NCBI RefSeq assembly: GCF_001984155.1
Contig: NZ_MTQO01000054.1
Location: 434,001 to 498,000, forward strand
DNA: 64,000 bases
Origin: Actinosynnema sp. ALI-1.44
GTDB taxonomy: Bacteria; Actinomycetota; Actinomycetes; Mycobacteriales; Pseudonocardiaceae
Direction of reading: 5' to 3'
The translations under genes and the position numbers were made by a program. Shown piece after piece: positions 47,257-59,836 of the stretch (within the stretch, counting starts at the first letter, position 1; every line of letters begins with the position of its first letter). A model generated the notes under the pieces. It saw only the letters and a program-made list of their open reading frames with translations. It searched no databases and was not told where the DNA came from.

Positions 47257-48168
47257 GTGACGCTCATCGATCGGATCGAACGGACAACCGGCGTACCAGG
47301 TCTGGCTGGTCTGCTCGCCGACCTGGCGCCTGCCGACCTGAGGTCCCTGTTGCTCGACGTCACCAGGCAGCAGGCCGCGAAACTCACCCCGGCGCAAGTT
47401 CTGGCGCAGTACAAGCGCGACCGGTTCACCGGCGTGGCCACAGTGGACCCCGGTGTACACGCCGACTACGACCTGTTCGCGTTCAGAACCCTGCGGGAGA
47501 GGGGATACACGCCGGTCGAGCTGTCGCCGGTCAGCCCGCTCGGCACAGTGAGCGTGCTGACCGGGATGGACCAGAACCGCGTCATCGCCACCGCGCGCGG
47601 GACCGAGGTGACGGCGGACTCGACCAACGCGTTGGCTTTGGAATCCGCCGTCCGCAGGTCGGGACGGGAGCCGGTGCGGCTGTGCGCGTCACACCGGCTG
47701 GTCCGCGCGCAGCCGTTCCCCGAGGGATGGTCGTCACATTTCCGGCTGCTCGCGCTGACCGTCGCAGGCCGTGACGAGGGTTCGTTCCGGTTCGAAACCG
47801 ACAGTCTGCGGGCACAACTGGGCGCCATGGTGGCGCTGACCGAGCACCTGGCGGATGTCCAGGTGCTGGTCACCGTCCTCGACGAGAGCCGTCGCGACGC
47901 CGTCGCCGAGCGGGTCATCGGCCCGCTCGGCGACGAGTTCCCGCAGGTCAAGGTCGGTTTCGACGACGAGCGGCAGCAGGGCCGCGGCTACTACGCCGAC
48001 GCGTGCTTCGAGGTGAAGGCCGGTGACGTGTCGCTGGCCGACGGCGGTTTCACCACGTGGACACAGCAGTTGCTCGGCAACGCCAAGGAACGGCTGCTGA
48101 CCGGTGGGCTGGGGGTGGACCTCATGCACGCCAGGTTCGGTCCCCGACGAGCCGACCTTTACCCTTGA
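47257..48168 (+). CDS. HisRS/HisZ-like class II synthetase paralogue
   Basis: The 303-residue protein reads as a degenerate HisRS catalytic core. TADSTNALALESAVRR (about 124-139) matches the place of HisRS RPEGTA. RLCASHRLVRAQPFPEGW then SSHFRLLALTVAGRD (141-175) matches class II motif 2. GRGYYADACFEV (242-253) matches the histidine loop (GLDYYTGxVFEV), and LADGGFTTWTQQLLGN...GGLGVDLM (about 263-292) matches GGGRYD...GIGxERL. There is no anticodon-binding domain. It ends 3 bases before hisD, so a HisZ-like role in histidine synthesis is possible. I infer this from motif order only. Confidence 0.65.
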   Translation: MTLIDRIERTTGVPGLAGLLADLAPADLRSLLLDVTRQQAAKLTPAQVLAQYKRDRFTGVATVDPGVHADYDLFAFRTLRERGYTPVELSPVSPLGTVSVLTGMDQNRVIATARGTEVTADSTNALALESAVRRSGREPVRLCASHRLVRAQPFPEGWSSHFRLLALTVAGRDEGSFRFETDSLRAQLGAMVALTEHLADVQVLVTVLDESRRDAVAERVIGPLGDEFPQVKVGFDDERQQGRGYYADACFEVKAGDVSLADGGFTTWTQQLLGNAKERLLTGGLGVDLMHARFGPRRADLYP

Positions 48169-48171
48169 GTC

Positions 48172-51171
<3,000 letters not shown>

Positions 51172-51172
<1 letters not shown>

Positions 51173-51327
51173 TGCCCAAGGAAGTGCCGATCATCGGCTT
51201 GATGATCCTGGCCGGGTTCCTGCTCGGCGGTGTCTACGCGGCCTGGAAGACGGCGAAGGTCTTCGCCGTGCTGCTCGGCGCGCTCGCTGTGCTCGCCGTC
51301 GGCGGCGCGGTCGCCTGGATGCTCTAA
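51172..51327 (+). CDS. Small two-helix membrane protein in the his operon
   Basis: The 51-residue protein begins MPKEVPIIGLMILAGFLLGG and has two hydrophobic segments (about 6-22 and 30-51) joined by YAAWKTAK. Its GTG shares base 51172 with the hisB stop codon, as expected for coupled translation. Small membrane proteins follow hisB in related actinomycetes. Function is unknown. Its stop overlaps the opposite marR stop by 4 bases. Confidence 0.7.
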
Positions 51328-51824
51328 AGCGAACGCAGGATCGACCGCAGGCCGTCGAGGAAGTCCTCGAACCGCTCCAGTTCGGCCGGTGAGTACCGGC
51401 TGACCAGTTCGTCCAGCCGCGCGCTGAACGGCTGGAAGAACTCCCGCGCGGGTTCCTCGATCTGCGGGCTGCTGCGAATGGTCACCTTGCGCCGGTCGGC
51501 GTGCTCACGCGTGCGCACGATGTGACCGAGCCGTTCGAGACGGTTGAGCAGGTTCGTCGTCGCGCCAGTGGTCAAGGAGAGCCGCGTACTCAGCTGCGTG
51601 GGGGACAGTGCCGCGCCGTGGTCTTCGGCGTAGAGGATCTCCACGAGCGCGGCCGCGTCCGTCGAGTGCAGGCCGAGCCAGGCGGCGAACTTGTTGGTGA
51701 TGTCGGTGTAGTCGGCCCCGAATGCCCGCAGCCCGTCGAGGATCCTCAGGGCATGCTCGTTGACCCCGCCTTGCGCCGAGTGCCGGCGCAGGGGGTCTGG
51801 GTTTTCGGCGCGTGTCATCGCCAC
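51324..51824 (-). CDS. MarR family regulator
   Basis: The 166-residue protein has the MarR winged helix: TDAAALVEILYAEDHGAALSPTQLSTRLSLTTGATTNLLNRLERLGHIVRTREHADRRKVTI. GTG 51824 (or ATG 51818) is the likely start. It is divergent from the P450-like gene, with a 17-base palindrome over the latter's promoter, and should repress it. Confidence 0.9.
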   Translation of the reverse strand: MAMTRAENPDPLRRHSAQGGVNEHALRILDGLRAFGADYTDITNKFAAWLGLHSTDAAALVEILYAEDHGAALSPTQLSTRLSLTTGATTNLLNRLERLGHIVRTREHADRRKVTIRSSPQIEEPAREFFQPFSARLDELVSRYSPAELERFEDFLDGLRSILRSL

Positions 51825-51861
51825 TTGGCTGCCCTACCTCCACCACCAACCAAGTCCTGCG

Positions 51862-51904
51862 TTGACAACCTACCTTGTCCAGGTGATAGCTTCATGATGA
51901 AGTT
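51862..51904 (+). promoter_or_regulatory. P450-gene promoter with MarR operator
   Basis: TTGACA (51862-51867), 17 bases, then GATAGC (51885-51890). The palindrome AGCTTCAT-G-ATGAAGTT (51888-51904, 7 of 8 pairs) covers the -10 edge and the start point. That size and symmetry fit a MarR dimer. Confidence 0.65.
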
Positions 51905-51928
51905 ACTTTCTGGGGAAGGTAGTGAGCG

Positions 51929-52972
51929 ATGATTGATCCCTTCGCGCCAACCGAACGCGCGATAACCGAGCCGAACCCGGTGCCCGCCGCGCTGCGGGCT
52001 GCGGGCCCGGTGGTCGCGCTGGACGCGCCCGCGGGTGGTCAGGTGTGGATCGTGACCGACGGGGAACTGGCCAAGCGGGTGCTGGCCGATCCCCGGATCG
52101 TGAAAGACCCGGCGATGGCCCCGCTCGACTGGGACCCGCTGACAGCGGGCCTCGAACCCACGGCGGCCGAGCACCCGTCACTGACCACACTGGACGGGCC
52201 GGACCACGCGACCCTGCGCCGAGCGCAAGCGCCCCTGTTGACAGGTAAGCGAATCCGCGCGCAGCAGGCCAGGATCGAGGAGATCGCCCACGATCTGCTG
52301 GCCGCGCAGACAGGTGTCGTCGACCTGATGGCGGACTTCACGGTCCGCTTCCCGTTGGCAGTCCTGCTGGACATGATGGCCATCCCGTCGGAGAACGTGG
52401 ACGGGGCCATGGCGGCCTGCACGCAGATGTACACCGATCAGGGCGCGGCGATCGCAGCTCTGATGGAGATCGCAGGCAAGGGCCAGGCGGGTGGCCTGGC
52501 AGCGGAACTGCGCGAACGCCTGGCCGGTACGCCGGAGGACGAGGTGCGCTACCACCTGTTCGGCTTGATCCTGGCCAGCCAGATCACCACGGAAGCGGCA
52601 CTGGGCTTCGTGATCGCCGGAATCCTCGGCACCACCGACCCGGACCCGGTCGCGACGGCGCTGCGGGAGAACCCGCCCGCGCCCTTCAGCCTGTGGCGGT
52701 TCACCGCGGAGGAGGTCGAGCTCGCCGGGGTGCGGCTGCCGCCGCGAGCGCCGGTCCTGGTGGACATCGCCGGTCTCGGCCTGACGTTCGGCGCGGGACC
52801 GCACTACTGCGTCGGTGCCCAGTTGGCACAAGCGGAACTCCACGCCGTGCACACGGTTCTGGCGCGTGACTTCCCGTCGGCCCGTCTGGCGGTGCCGTAC
52901 GAGGAACTCGTCCAGCTCGTGGTGGGTGGTGTCGGAACTCGGTTGAAGGAGCTCCCTGTGGTTCTACGGTAG
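51929..52972 (+). CDS. Cytochrome P450-like protein lacking canonical motifs
   Basis: The 347-residue protein clearly has the heme-thiolate motif FGAGPHYCVGAQLAQAE (Cys about 294). It is short (about 400 is usual) and odd in three places. The I-helix reads ILASQITTEAAL instead of AGxDT. The K-helix ExxR is VATALREN with no Glu three before the Arg. The meander of about 20 residues between PVLVDIAG and LTFGAG is missing. It may bind heme but not do normal monooxygenation. ATG 51929 follows GGGGAAGG. It overlaps the Roco gene by 9 bases. Confidence 0.75.
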   Translation: MIDPFAPTERAITEPNPVPAALRAAGPVVALDAPAGGQVWIVTDGELAKRVLADPRIVKDPAMAPLDWDPLTAGLEPTAAEHPSLTTLDGPDHATLRRAQAPLLTGKRIRAQQARIEEIAHDLLAAQTGVVDLMADFTVRFPLAVLLDMMAIPSENVDGAMAACTQMYTDQGAAIAALMEIAGKGQAGGLAAELRERLAGTPEDEVRYHLFGLILASQITTEAALGFVIAGILGTTDPDPVATALRENPPAPFSLWRFTAEEVELAGVRLPPRAPVLVDIAGLGLTFGAGPHYCVGAQLAQAELHAVHTVLARDFPSARLAVPYEELVQLVVGGVGTRLKELPVVLR

Positions 52973-55792
52973 GTAGGCCTTGCGGTGGTCGGCACAGAGG
53001 TACAGGGTCAGGCCCTCGGGTGTGGTGGTGCGGGAAAGGCCGCCCCAGTGCCGCTTCTTGTCCAGTTCGAGCAGCATCGCCTCGAGAGCGCGGAAGTCCG
53101 CGTCGTGCTCGGCCCGGATGGCCGGGGTGGCGTCGCCTTCGTGGACGTCGGTCCGCAGCGAGTCGGGTGCGCGGTTGACGAGTTCCTTCATCAGGTCGCA
53201 GTCGGCCTTGAGCTGCTGGCTGAGCTGGTCGACGGTGATGCCGAGCACCGGACCGGCAAGCGGCGCGGTGTGTTTGAGCACAGTGAGGATCTTCTCCATG
53301 TGCGGGCCGAACTTCCGTACCCACTTGTAGGGCTGCTTGATCGGGTAACATCCCTCGGGCTCGGGAAGCCGGTGCCAGGCACCGGGTTCCTCGCAGTACA
53401 GCCGTAGCTCGAAGCGCCGCTTGCCCTTGGTCTGAACGAGCGCGAACACACTCGGACAGCGTGTTTCCTGCTGTGTCTGGGCGACGGTCCACAGTCGCAA
53501 CAACATCCGCTGGTTGTACTCGGTGTTGTGTTCGAGACGGATGAGCCGTTGGTCGATCTGTTCGAGACTCATCGCGGCGACGTCCCGGTTGGAAGGAGCC
53601 AGGCCGAGCAGAAGACCGCGGATGTCGACGTCCTCGCCGGACCGGTGGCACTCGATGGTGTACTTCGGCTTGGCGAGCCGCTTGCTGAGGTTGTCGTAGT
53701 TGAACAGCTCGGTGCACTCGGGGTCGCAGCGGCACGGCACCTCCCGGCGGATCTCCAAGCCGGGGAACCGTTCCAGTGTCCTGTTGAGACCGTCGTCCAG
53801 GATGGAGAAGAAGGCCGCGGGCGACGGTCCCCTGACTGTCAGCTCAACGGTTTTGCGATGCGCGTCGGCGCGTACCAATGCGTGCTGATCGCCGTGTTTC
53901 AGAAGAGCGCCGGTACGCCAGTGGGTGCTGATGCTGAACCGGTGCGAGCGCGCGATGAACCACGTCGGGATACCGGGAGGCATGGTGTTGAGCCGGTAGA
54001 GGACCCTGATCTCCTGCTGGCCCGCCATGCTGTTCCAGGTGTCCTGATAGGGCGGAGGATTCCAGGAAAGGCGCTCCACGACGAGACTCACGTCGTCCGG
54101 CCGCCCGTCGACCCGGTAGGAGAGGTCGTATTTGTCCATCATGCCAAGGAAATGGTCACTGGTTCCGCGGTCGATCCCGTGCCAGAGCTCCCTGAGGTGT
54201 TTGCGGGTGAGCAGGCCGTGCTCGGCCTCGACCTCATCGCTGTCGAGAACCTTGCTGATGTAGCCGTTGACCCATTCGGGCTGAAGGATGACGGTGTCGC
54301 AGAGCTCGGGATCCTCGCTGTAGTAAAGGATGTCGCCGAGTTCGTGCAGTGCTTTCGCGATGTACCGCTGCTGGACGGGGTCGGTGACACCGGCGTCGGA
54401 CATCCGCTGCCACATCTCGTCCGGCGTGATCCGGTTCTCCTTGGAGCCCCACAGCGCTTCGGCGGCCCGGAACCAGGTGGTCGGCCATTCCGCGCCCATC
54501 AACGGCAGATTGGCGGCTTCCATGGCGATGATCTCGTGCAGCCGGTCGATTCCTTGCCGGGTCCGGTTGTCCACGGCTGTGCTGATGATGATTCGGGGGT
54601 ATTCGCGTTTCAGGTCCTCGATCGGGAAATCGACCGGTCGATCCTCGGCGTGCGTGACGACGAGCATGATCGGCGATTCGGGCGCGCGGGCGGAGATGAT
54701 GTCGAGCCAGTAGCGCAGACGGCCCTGTTCCCAGCCGTGCCGTGAATTCCAGACCAGGAGGAAGAGGGAGCGATTGGTGAGGAAGAACTGGTGGGTGGCG
54801 TGGTAGATCTCCTGCCCGCCGAAGTCCCACACGTTGAGGCGCATGTCGACCTTGCGCCGCTTCGGGTGCGGCAGGGTGAGGTGTTCGATGTTGATGCCGT
54901 GGGTGGAGGCTTCATCGGGGTTGTACTCGGCGTCGGTCAGGGCCTTGAGCAGGGATGTCTTGCCGACGCCGCCTTCGCCGACGATGAGCAACTTGGACAT
55001 CCACAGCGGGACGACACCGTCGCGTCGGGCCTTCAGGAACGTGATGACGGACTGGGATCCGCCAGTCGCGACCTCGGGTGGCGGGCTGACGAGTGGGTTA
55101 CCTTCCAGCCCGAGTTGGGTGAGCTCCGGAAGGTCGGCAATGGCGTCGGGCAATGACCGAATGCGGTTGCCTCGCAGAATCAAGCTGGTGAGCTCGGGCA
55201 GGTTGGCGATATCTTCAGGCAGGGTGGTCATGTAGTTTCTGGATATACTCAAGTGCCGCAGGCCACGCACGTGCCAGATACTTTCAGGAACTGCGGTGAG
55301 CCGATTGTTGTCGAGTGTGATGCCCCTCAGCTTGGTCAGATTCGAGATGCTGCCAGGCAGCGTGTGCAGCCTGTTTCCGGAGATGTGGAGGAAGACGAGA
55401 TCGGTGAGGTGGCCGATCCACTCGGGAATCTCGACCAGACCGTTGTAAACGGCGTTGAGGACTCGAAGGGTCGTGGATTCCGCCAGCCAGGTGGGCAGCG
55501 CCACCACGTCGCAGGCGCTGATGTTGAGGATCTCAAGGCCTTCGAGGTTCAAAATCACCTTGGGAACTTCGCCCAGGGAATTGTTCCCCAGCCCGAGTGT
55601 GGAGAGGTGTTTCAGAGTGGAGAACCAGGCAGGCAGTTCGGTGAGCTTGTTCCCGGACAGGTCGAGTTCGGCGAGGTCGGTGAGCGCGGCAAGTTCTGGA
55701 GGCAAGGTCCGTAGGCCCAGTCCGCCGAGGTTGAGTTCGCGGGCGCCGGTTCGGCGGGCTTCTTCGATGCGGCGCAGGGCCTCGTCCGACAT
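52964..55792 (-). CDS. Roco protein (LRR-Roc-COR GTPase)
   Basis: The 942-residue protein has about nine leucine-rich repeats of about 23 residues (about 18-230, e.g. LAELDLSGNKLTELPAW). A Roc GTPase domain follows (about 262-430) with P-loop GEGGVGKTS, switch II WDFGGQE and a guanine-base motif region at VVTHAED. The COR dimerisation region comes next (about 430-640). The C-terminal part carries CRCDPECTELFNYDNLSKRL. Bacterial Roco proteins are relatives of LRRK2 that cycle between monomer and dimer with GTP; their cell roles are largely unknown. It sits inside the his locus, opposite in direction. Confidence 0.9.
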   Translation of the reverse strand: MSDEALRRIEEARRTGARELNLGGLGLRTLPPELAALTDLAELDLSGNKLTELPAWFSTLKHLSTLGLGNNSLGEVPKVILNLEGLEILNISACDVVALPTWLAESTTLRVLNAVYNGLVEIPEWIGHLTDLVFLHISGNRLHTLPGSISNLTKLRGITLDNNRLTAVPESIWHVRGLRHLSISRNYMTTLPEDIANLPELTSLILRGNRIRSLPDAIADLPELTQLGLEGNPLVSPPPEVATGGSQSVITFLKARRDGVVPLWMSKLLIVGEGGVGKTSLLKALTDAEYNPDEASTHGINIEHLTLPHPKRRKVDMRLNVWDFGGQEIYHATHQFFLTNRSLFLLVWNSRHGWEQGRLRYWLDIISARAPESPIMLVVTHAEDRPVDFPIEDLKREYPRIIISTAVDNRTRQGIDRLHEIIAMEAANLPLMGAEWPTTWFRAAEALWGSKENRITPDEMWQRMSDAGVTDPVQQRYIAKALHELGDILYYSEDPELCDTVILQPEWVNGYISKVLDSDEVEAEHGLLTRKHLRELWHGIDRGTSDHFLGMMDKYDLSYRVDGRPDDVSLVVERLSWNPPPYQDTWNSMAGQQEIRVLYRLNTMPPGIPTWFIARSHRFSISTHWRTGALLKHGDQHALVRADAHRKTVELTVRGPSPAAFFSILDDGLNRTLERFPGLEIRREVPCRCDPECTELFNYDNLSKRLAKPKYTIECHRSGEDVDIRGLLLGLAPSNRDVAAMSLEQIDQRLIRLEHNTEYNQRMLLRLWTVAQTQQETRCPSVFALVQTKGKRRFELRLYCEEPGAWHRLPEPEGCYPIKQPYKWVRKFGPHMEKILTVLKHTAPLAGPVLGITVDQLSQQLKADCDLMKELVNRAPDSLRTDVHEGDATPAIRAEHDADFRALEAMLLELDKKRHWGGLSRTTTPEGLTLYLCADHRKAYLP

Positions 55793-55841
55793 GTAACCAG
55801 CGTCTCAGGCGGGGCATCCGGTGTTAGCCGGTTTGCCCATT

Positions 55842-55869
55842 CTGACCTGTTCGGAGCAACGGGTACTCT
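55842..55869 (+). promoter_or_regulatory. Candidate leaderless promoter of hisH
   Basis: CTGACC (55842-55847), 16 bases, TACTCT (55864-55869), then 6 bases to GTG 55876. A separate promoter would be needed because hisH is cut off from hisDCB by opposite-strand genes. Confidence 0.4.
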
Positions 55870-55875
55870 TCCTCT

Positions 55876-56496
55876 GTGCGAGTTGTCGTATTGGACTACG
55901 GGTCGGGGAACCTTCGCTCCGTCGAACGTGCACTTCAGCGCGTCGGCGCCGAGGTCGAGGTCACCGCTGACCACCATGCGGCGCTCAACGCGGACGGGCT
56001 CGTCGTCCCCGGTGTCGGGGCGTTCGCCGCTTGTATGCGGGGTTTGAAGTCCGTTGAGGGCCACCGTCTCATCGGCACGAGGCTGGCAGGCGGTCGTCCT
56101 GTCCTCGGCATCTGCGTCGGCATGCAGATCTTGTTCGAGCGGGGCATCGAGCACGGCGAGGAGACCGAGGGCTGCGACGAGTGGCCCGGCACCGTCGAGC
56201 GGCTCGAGGCTGATGTCGTCCCGCACATGGGGTGGAACAAGGTTCGCGTTCCCGGTGGCACGCAGTTGTTCGACGGGCTCGACGCGGACACGAGGTTCTA
56301 CTTTGTCCACTCCTACGGGGTGCGCAAGTGGGAGCTCGAACCGTCCGGCACGCTCGCGGCGCCGCTGGTCACCTGGGCGAACCACGGCTGCGACTTCGTC
56401 GCAGCCGTGGAGAACGGCGCCCTGTCGGCGACTCAGTTCCACCCGGAGAAGTCCGGCGACGCCGGAGCGCACCTACTGCGGAACTGGCTCAAGTCC

Positions 56497-56502
<6 letters not shown>
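55876..56502 (+). CDS. hisH: Imidazole glycerol phosphate synthase, glutaminase subunit
   Basis: HisH supplies ammonia from glutamine to HisF. The 208-residue class I amidotransferase has [26 protein letters not shown], the catalytic Cys in [14 protein letters not shown] and the His/Glu pair in [16 protein letters not shown] 55876 is probably leaderless. Its partner hisF is not in this window. Confidence 0.96.
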
Positions 56503-57605
<1,103 letters not shown>

Positions 57606-57683
57606 CCACTCTCATTCGTTGGAGGTGTACGTATGCGTCTCCCGATGGTGGTCATTCGATCATGGTGCTGGAAGCGGTAAAAA

Positions 57684-57712
57684 TTGACACGCGAAAAGGC
57701 CGTAACGATTTC
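57684..57712 (+). promoter_or_regulatory. Possible promoter upstream of hisA
   Basis: TTGACA (57684-57689) followed at 17 bases by GATTTC, weak. A second choice is TAGAGT (57770-57775), 7 bases ahead of GTG 57783, which fits the leaderless pattern seen elsewhere here. Confidence 0.3.
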
Positions 57713-57782
57713 CCGGTTGGGCGCGAAGGCCGAGAATCGGGGGCGGGCGAGGAGTCCGAAGTGGCCAAGTAGAGTTCGTGTC

Positions 57783-58514
57783 GTGACTCTGACGCTGCTC
57801 CCCGCTGTCGACGTGGCCGACGGCAAAGCTGTTCGCCTTGTGCAGGGCGAGGCCGGTACCGAGACCGGTTACGGAGACCCGCTGGACGCCGCTCTGGCCT
57901 GGCAGCGCGACGGTGCGGAATGGATCCACCTGGTCGACCTCGACGCCGCGTTCGGCCGTGGCTCCAACCGCGACCTGATCGCCCGCGTGGTCGGTGAGCT
58001 GGACATCCAGGTCGAACTCGGCGGTGGCATCAGGGACGACGAATCGCTGAAAGCCGCGCTGTCGACGGGCTGCCGACGGGTGAACCTGGGGACCGCGGCA
58101 CTGGAGGACCCGGAGTGGTGCGCCAGGGCGATCGCGGAGTACGGCGACAAGATCGCGGTCGGCCTGGACGTGCGAATCACCGAGGCGGGGCACCGGCTGG
58201 CCGCACGGGGCTGGACGCGGGACGGCGGCGACCTGTGGGACGTGCTCGACCGGCTGGACAGGGACGGCTGCTGCCGGTACGTGGTCACCGACGTCAGCAA
58301 GGACGGCACGCTGCAGGGCCCGAACCTGGACCTGCTCGCGGAGATCTGCGCACGGACGGACGCGCCGATCGTCGCGTCCGGAGGCGTGTCCACTGTGGAT
58401 GACCTGCTGGCCATCTCGCGGCTGGAGCAGGACGGCGTCGAAGGCGCGATCATCGGGAAAGCGTTGTACGCCGGTGCTTTCACCCTGCCCGAGGCGCTGG
58501 CCGCCACTCGCTGA
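57783..58514 (+). CDS. hisA: HisA/PriA isomerase
   Basis: The 243-residue TIM barrel has [19 protein letters not shown] (first catalytic Asp), [38 protein letters not shown] (second catalytic Asp) and [12 protein letters not shown]. In most actinobacteria this enzyme (PriA) serves both histidine (ProFAR) and tryptophan (PRA) synthesis. The GTG 57783 start is chosen because it begins the conserved barrel; the upstream frame is unconserved. TAGAGT lies 7 bases upstream. Confidence 0.95.
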   Translation: MTLTLLPAVDVADGKAVRLVQGEAGTETGYGDPLDAALAWQRDGAEWIHLVDLDAAFGRGSNRDLIARVVGELDIQVELGGGIRDDESLKAALSTGCRRVNLGTAALEDPEWCARAIAEYGDKIAVGLDVRITEAGHRLAARGWTRDGGDLWDVLDRLDRDGCCRYVVTDVSKDGTLQGPNLDLLAEICARTDAPIVASGGVSTVDDLLAISRLEQDGVEGAIIGKALYAGAFTLPEALAATR

Positions 58515-58648
58515 ACGCGCTCAGCCGAGGTCGATGGTCACAAACGGATCCGTGATGACCATCTGGCTATGTCGCAGGTCCGTGCGATCGAATGCGGTTG
58601 TCTTGATGCCACGGGTGACCGGCTCCGGTGCCGCTTTCCGGCGCCGTG

Positions 58649-59365
58649 TCACCCCGTCTGCGGCGGCAGCTCGCTGAGGATCGCGGCTTCGATCCGGTCG
58701 ACGGGCACGCCCGCCTCGTCCAAGGTCTCGACGACGGTGCTGTCGTTCAACGCCACCAGGCCGAGCAGGAGGTGTTCGGTCCCGACGTAGTTGTGCCCGA
58801 GCCGCAACGCTTCCCGCACGGTCAGTTCGAGGACCTTTTTGGACTGACCGGAGAACGGGGTGTGGGTGCTCGGCGGGTTCTCGACGGCCGGGCCGAGTTT
58901 GGCGCGCACGGTGTCGACGATGGTCTCCGCCGAGCCACCCAGTGCGGCGATCGCCCTGCCCGCAACGGCTTTCGGCACGGCGAACAGCCCGAGCAGGATG
59001 TGGCCAGGGGTGATCTCGGCGTGCTTCAGGCGCTCGGCTTCCTTCTGCGCCGCCACCGTCGCGACTCTCGCCATGTCGGTGAACCGGGCGAACTGGGAGA
59101 TGTCCAGCTGTTCCGGCGCGTTGGACGTGAACCGCTTCTGCGCGGCCTGCTTGGTCACGCCCATGCTTTGTCCGATGTCCGTCCACGACGCGCCCGAATG
59201 CCGTGCGCGGTCTACGAAGTGGCCGATCAGGTGGTCGGCGATCTCGTCGAGGTGTTGCGCGATCAGCACGGCGTCGGTGAGCCGTTTCAGCGGGTCGCCG
59301 TCGGGGTGCAGCTGTTCGACCGTGTCGATGAGTTCGCCGAGGCGTGGCGTTCCGGAATTCGTCAT
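58649..59365 (-). CDS. Clp N-domain protein with helix-turn-helix
   Basis: The 238-residue protein has an N-terminal helical part with an HTH (GASWTDIGQSMGVTKQAAQKRF, about 50-72). Two Clp-N repeats follow (KHAEITPGHILLGLFA and GHNYVGTEHLLLGLVAL, about 110-235), the substrate-adaptor fold of ClpC/ClpA. There is no ATPase domain. The start ATG 59365 has no Shine-Dalgarno sequence and follows a very well defined promoter. It may link proteolysis or protein stress to gene control and could regulate itself. Confidence 0.82.
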   Translation of the reverse strand: MTNSGTPRLGELIDTVEQLHPDGDPLKRLTDAVLIAQHLDEIADHLIGHFVDRARHSGASWTDIGQSMGVTKQAAQKRFTSNAPEQLDISQFARFTDMARVATVAAQKEAERLKHAEITPGHILLGLFAVPKAVAGRAIAALGGSAETIVDTVRAKLGPAVENPPSTHTPFSGQSKKVLELTVREALRLGHNYVGTEHLLLGLVALNDSTVVETLDEAGVPVDRIEAAILSELPPQTG

Positions 59366-59413
59366 GCGTCAACTGTAGGTTGACGCCATTGGTCCGTCAA
59401 CCTGTAGTTGACG
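59366..59413 (-). promoter_or_regulatory. Leaderless promoter overlaid by two 19-base palindromes
   Basis: On the minus strand: TTGACG (59400-59395), exactly 17 bases, TACAGT (59377-59372), 6 bases, ATG (59365). CGTCAAC-N5-GTTGACG occurs at 59367-59385 (over the -10) and 59395-59413 (over the -35), centres 28 bases apart. The second copy also covers the merR stop codon. Confidence 0.85.
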
Positions 59414-59774
59414 CCGGTGTCCGGCTGACGATCTCCAGGTACTCGGAGATCGCGTCCCGGTTGCGGGTCAGGCACGAGATCCGGGCGGTCATCTTGTCGC
59501 GCTCCGACGCCAGCAGGGCGAGCGTCTCCGGCAAGGCGTCGTCGAAGTGGATCTGCCTCGGCTTGTTGAGGCACGGCAGGATCTGCTTGATGATCCTGGT
59601 CGGCAGCCCGGCGTCGAGCAGGCCGCGGATCTGCAGTACCCGGTCGACGTACGCGTCGTCGTAGTCGCGGTAGCCGTTCGGCAGGCGATTGGCCACAATC
59701 AGGCCTTGTTCCTCGTAGTAGCGCAGCAACCGGCGTGGTGTGTCCGTGCGGGCCGCCAGTTCCCCGATGCGCAT
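59397..59774 (-). CDS. MerR family regulator
   Basis: The 125-residue protein has the MerR HTH (MRIGELAARTDTPRRLLRYYEEQGLIVANRLPNGYRDYDD) and a dimerisation helix. It has no metal-binding Cys cluster (one CL pair only), so it belongs to the small-molecule/efflux type. It is divergent from the MFS gene with a MerR-type site between them. Confidence 0.9.
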   Translation of the reverse strand: MRIGELAARTDTPRRLLRYYEEQGLIVANRLPNGYRDYDDAYVDRVLQIRGLLDAGLPTRIIKQILPCLNKPRQIHFDDALPETLALLASERDKMTARISCLTRNRDAISEYLEIVSRTPASTTG

Positions 59775-59796
59775 GTGTGGTCCCCCTCACGCTGGT

Positions 59797-59820
59797 TTGA
59801 CCTTCACATCGATGTGAGGG
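59797..59820 (+). promoter_or_regulatory. MerR-type operator and -35 of the MFS gene
   Basis: TTGACC (59797-59802) is followed by the near-palindrome CTTCACATC-GATGTGAGG (59802-59819, 8 of 9 pairs), lying where MerR regulators bind between -35 and -10. The -10 itself is not clear. Confidence 0.6.
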
Positions 59821-59836
59821 TTTCAGCATAGCTGTC

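Noticed and set aside
58515-58648. Possible small gene or hisF remnant after hisA
   Set aside because: No frame shows HisF motifs; the 134 bases hold no feature I can support.
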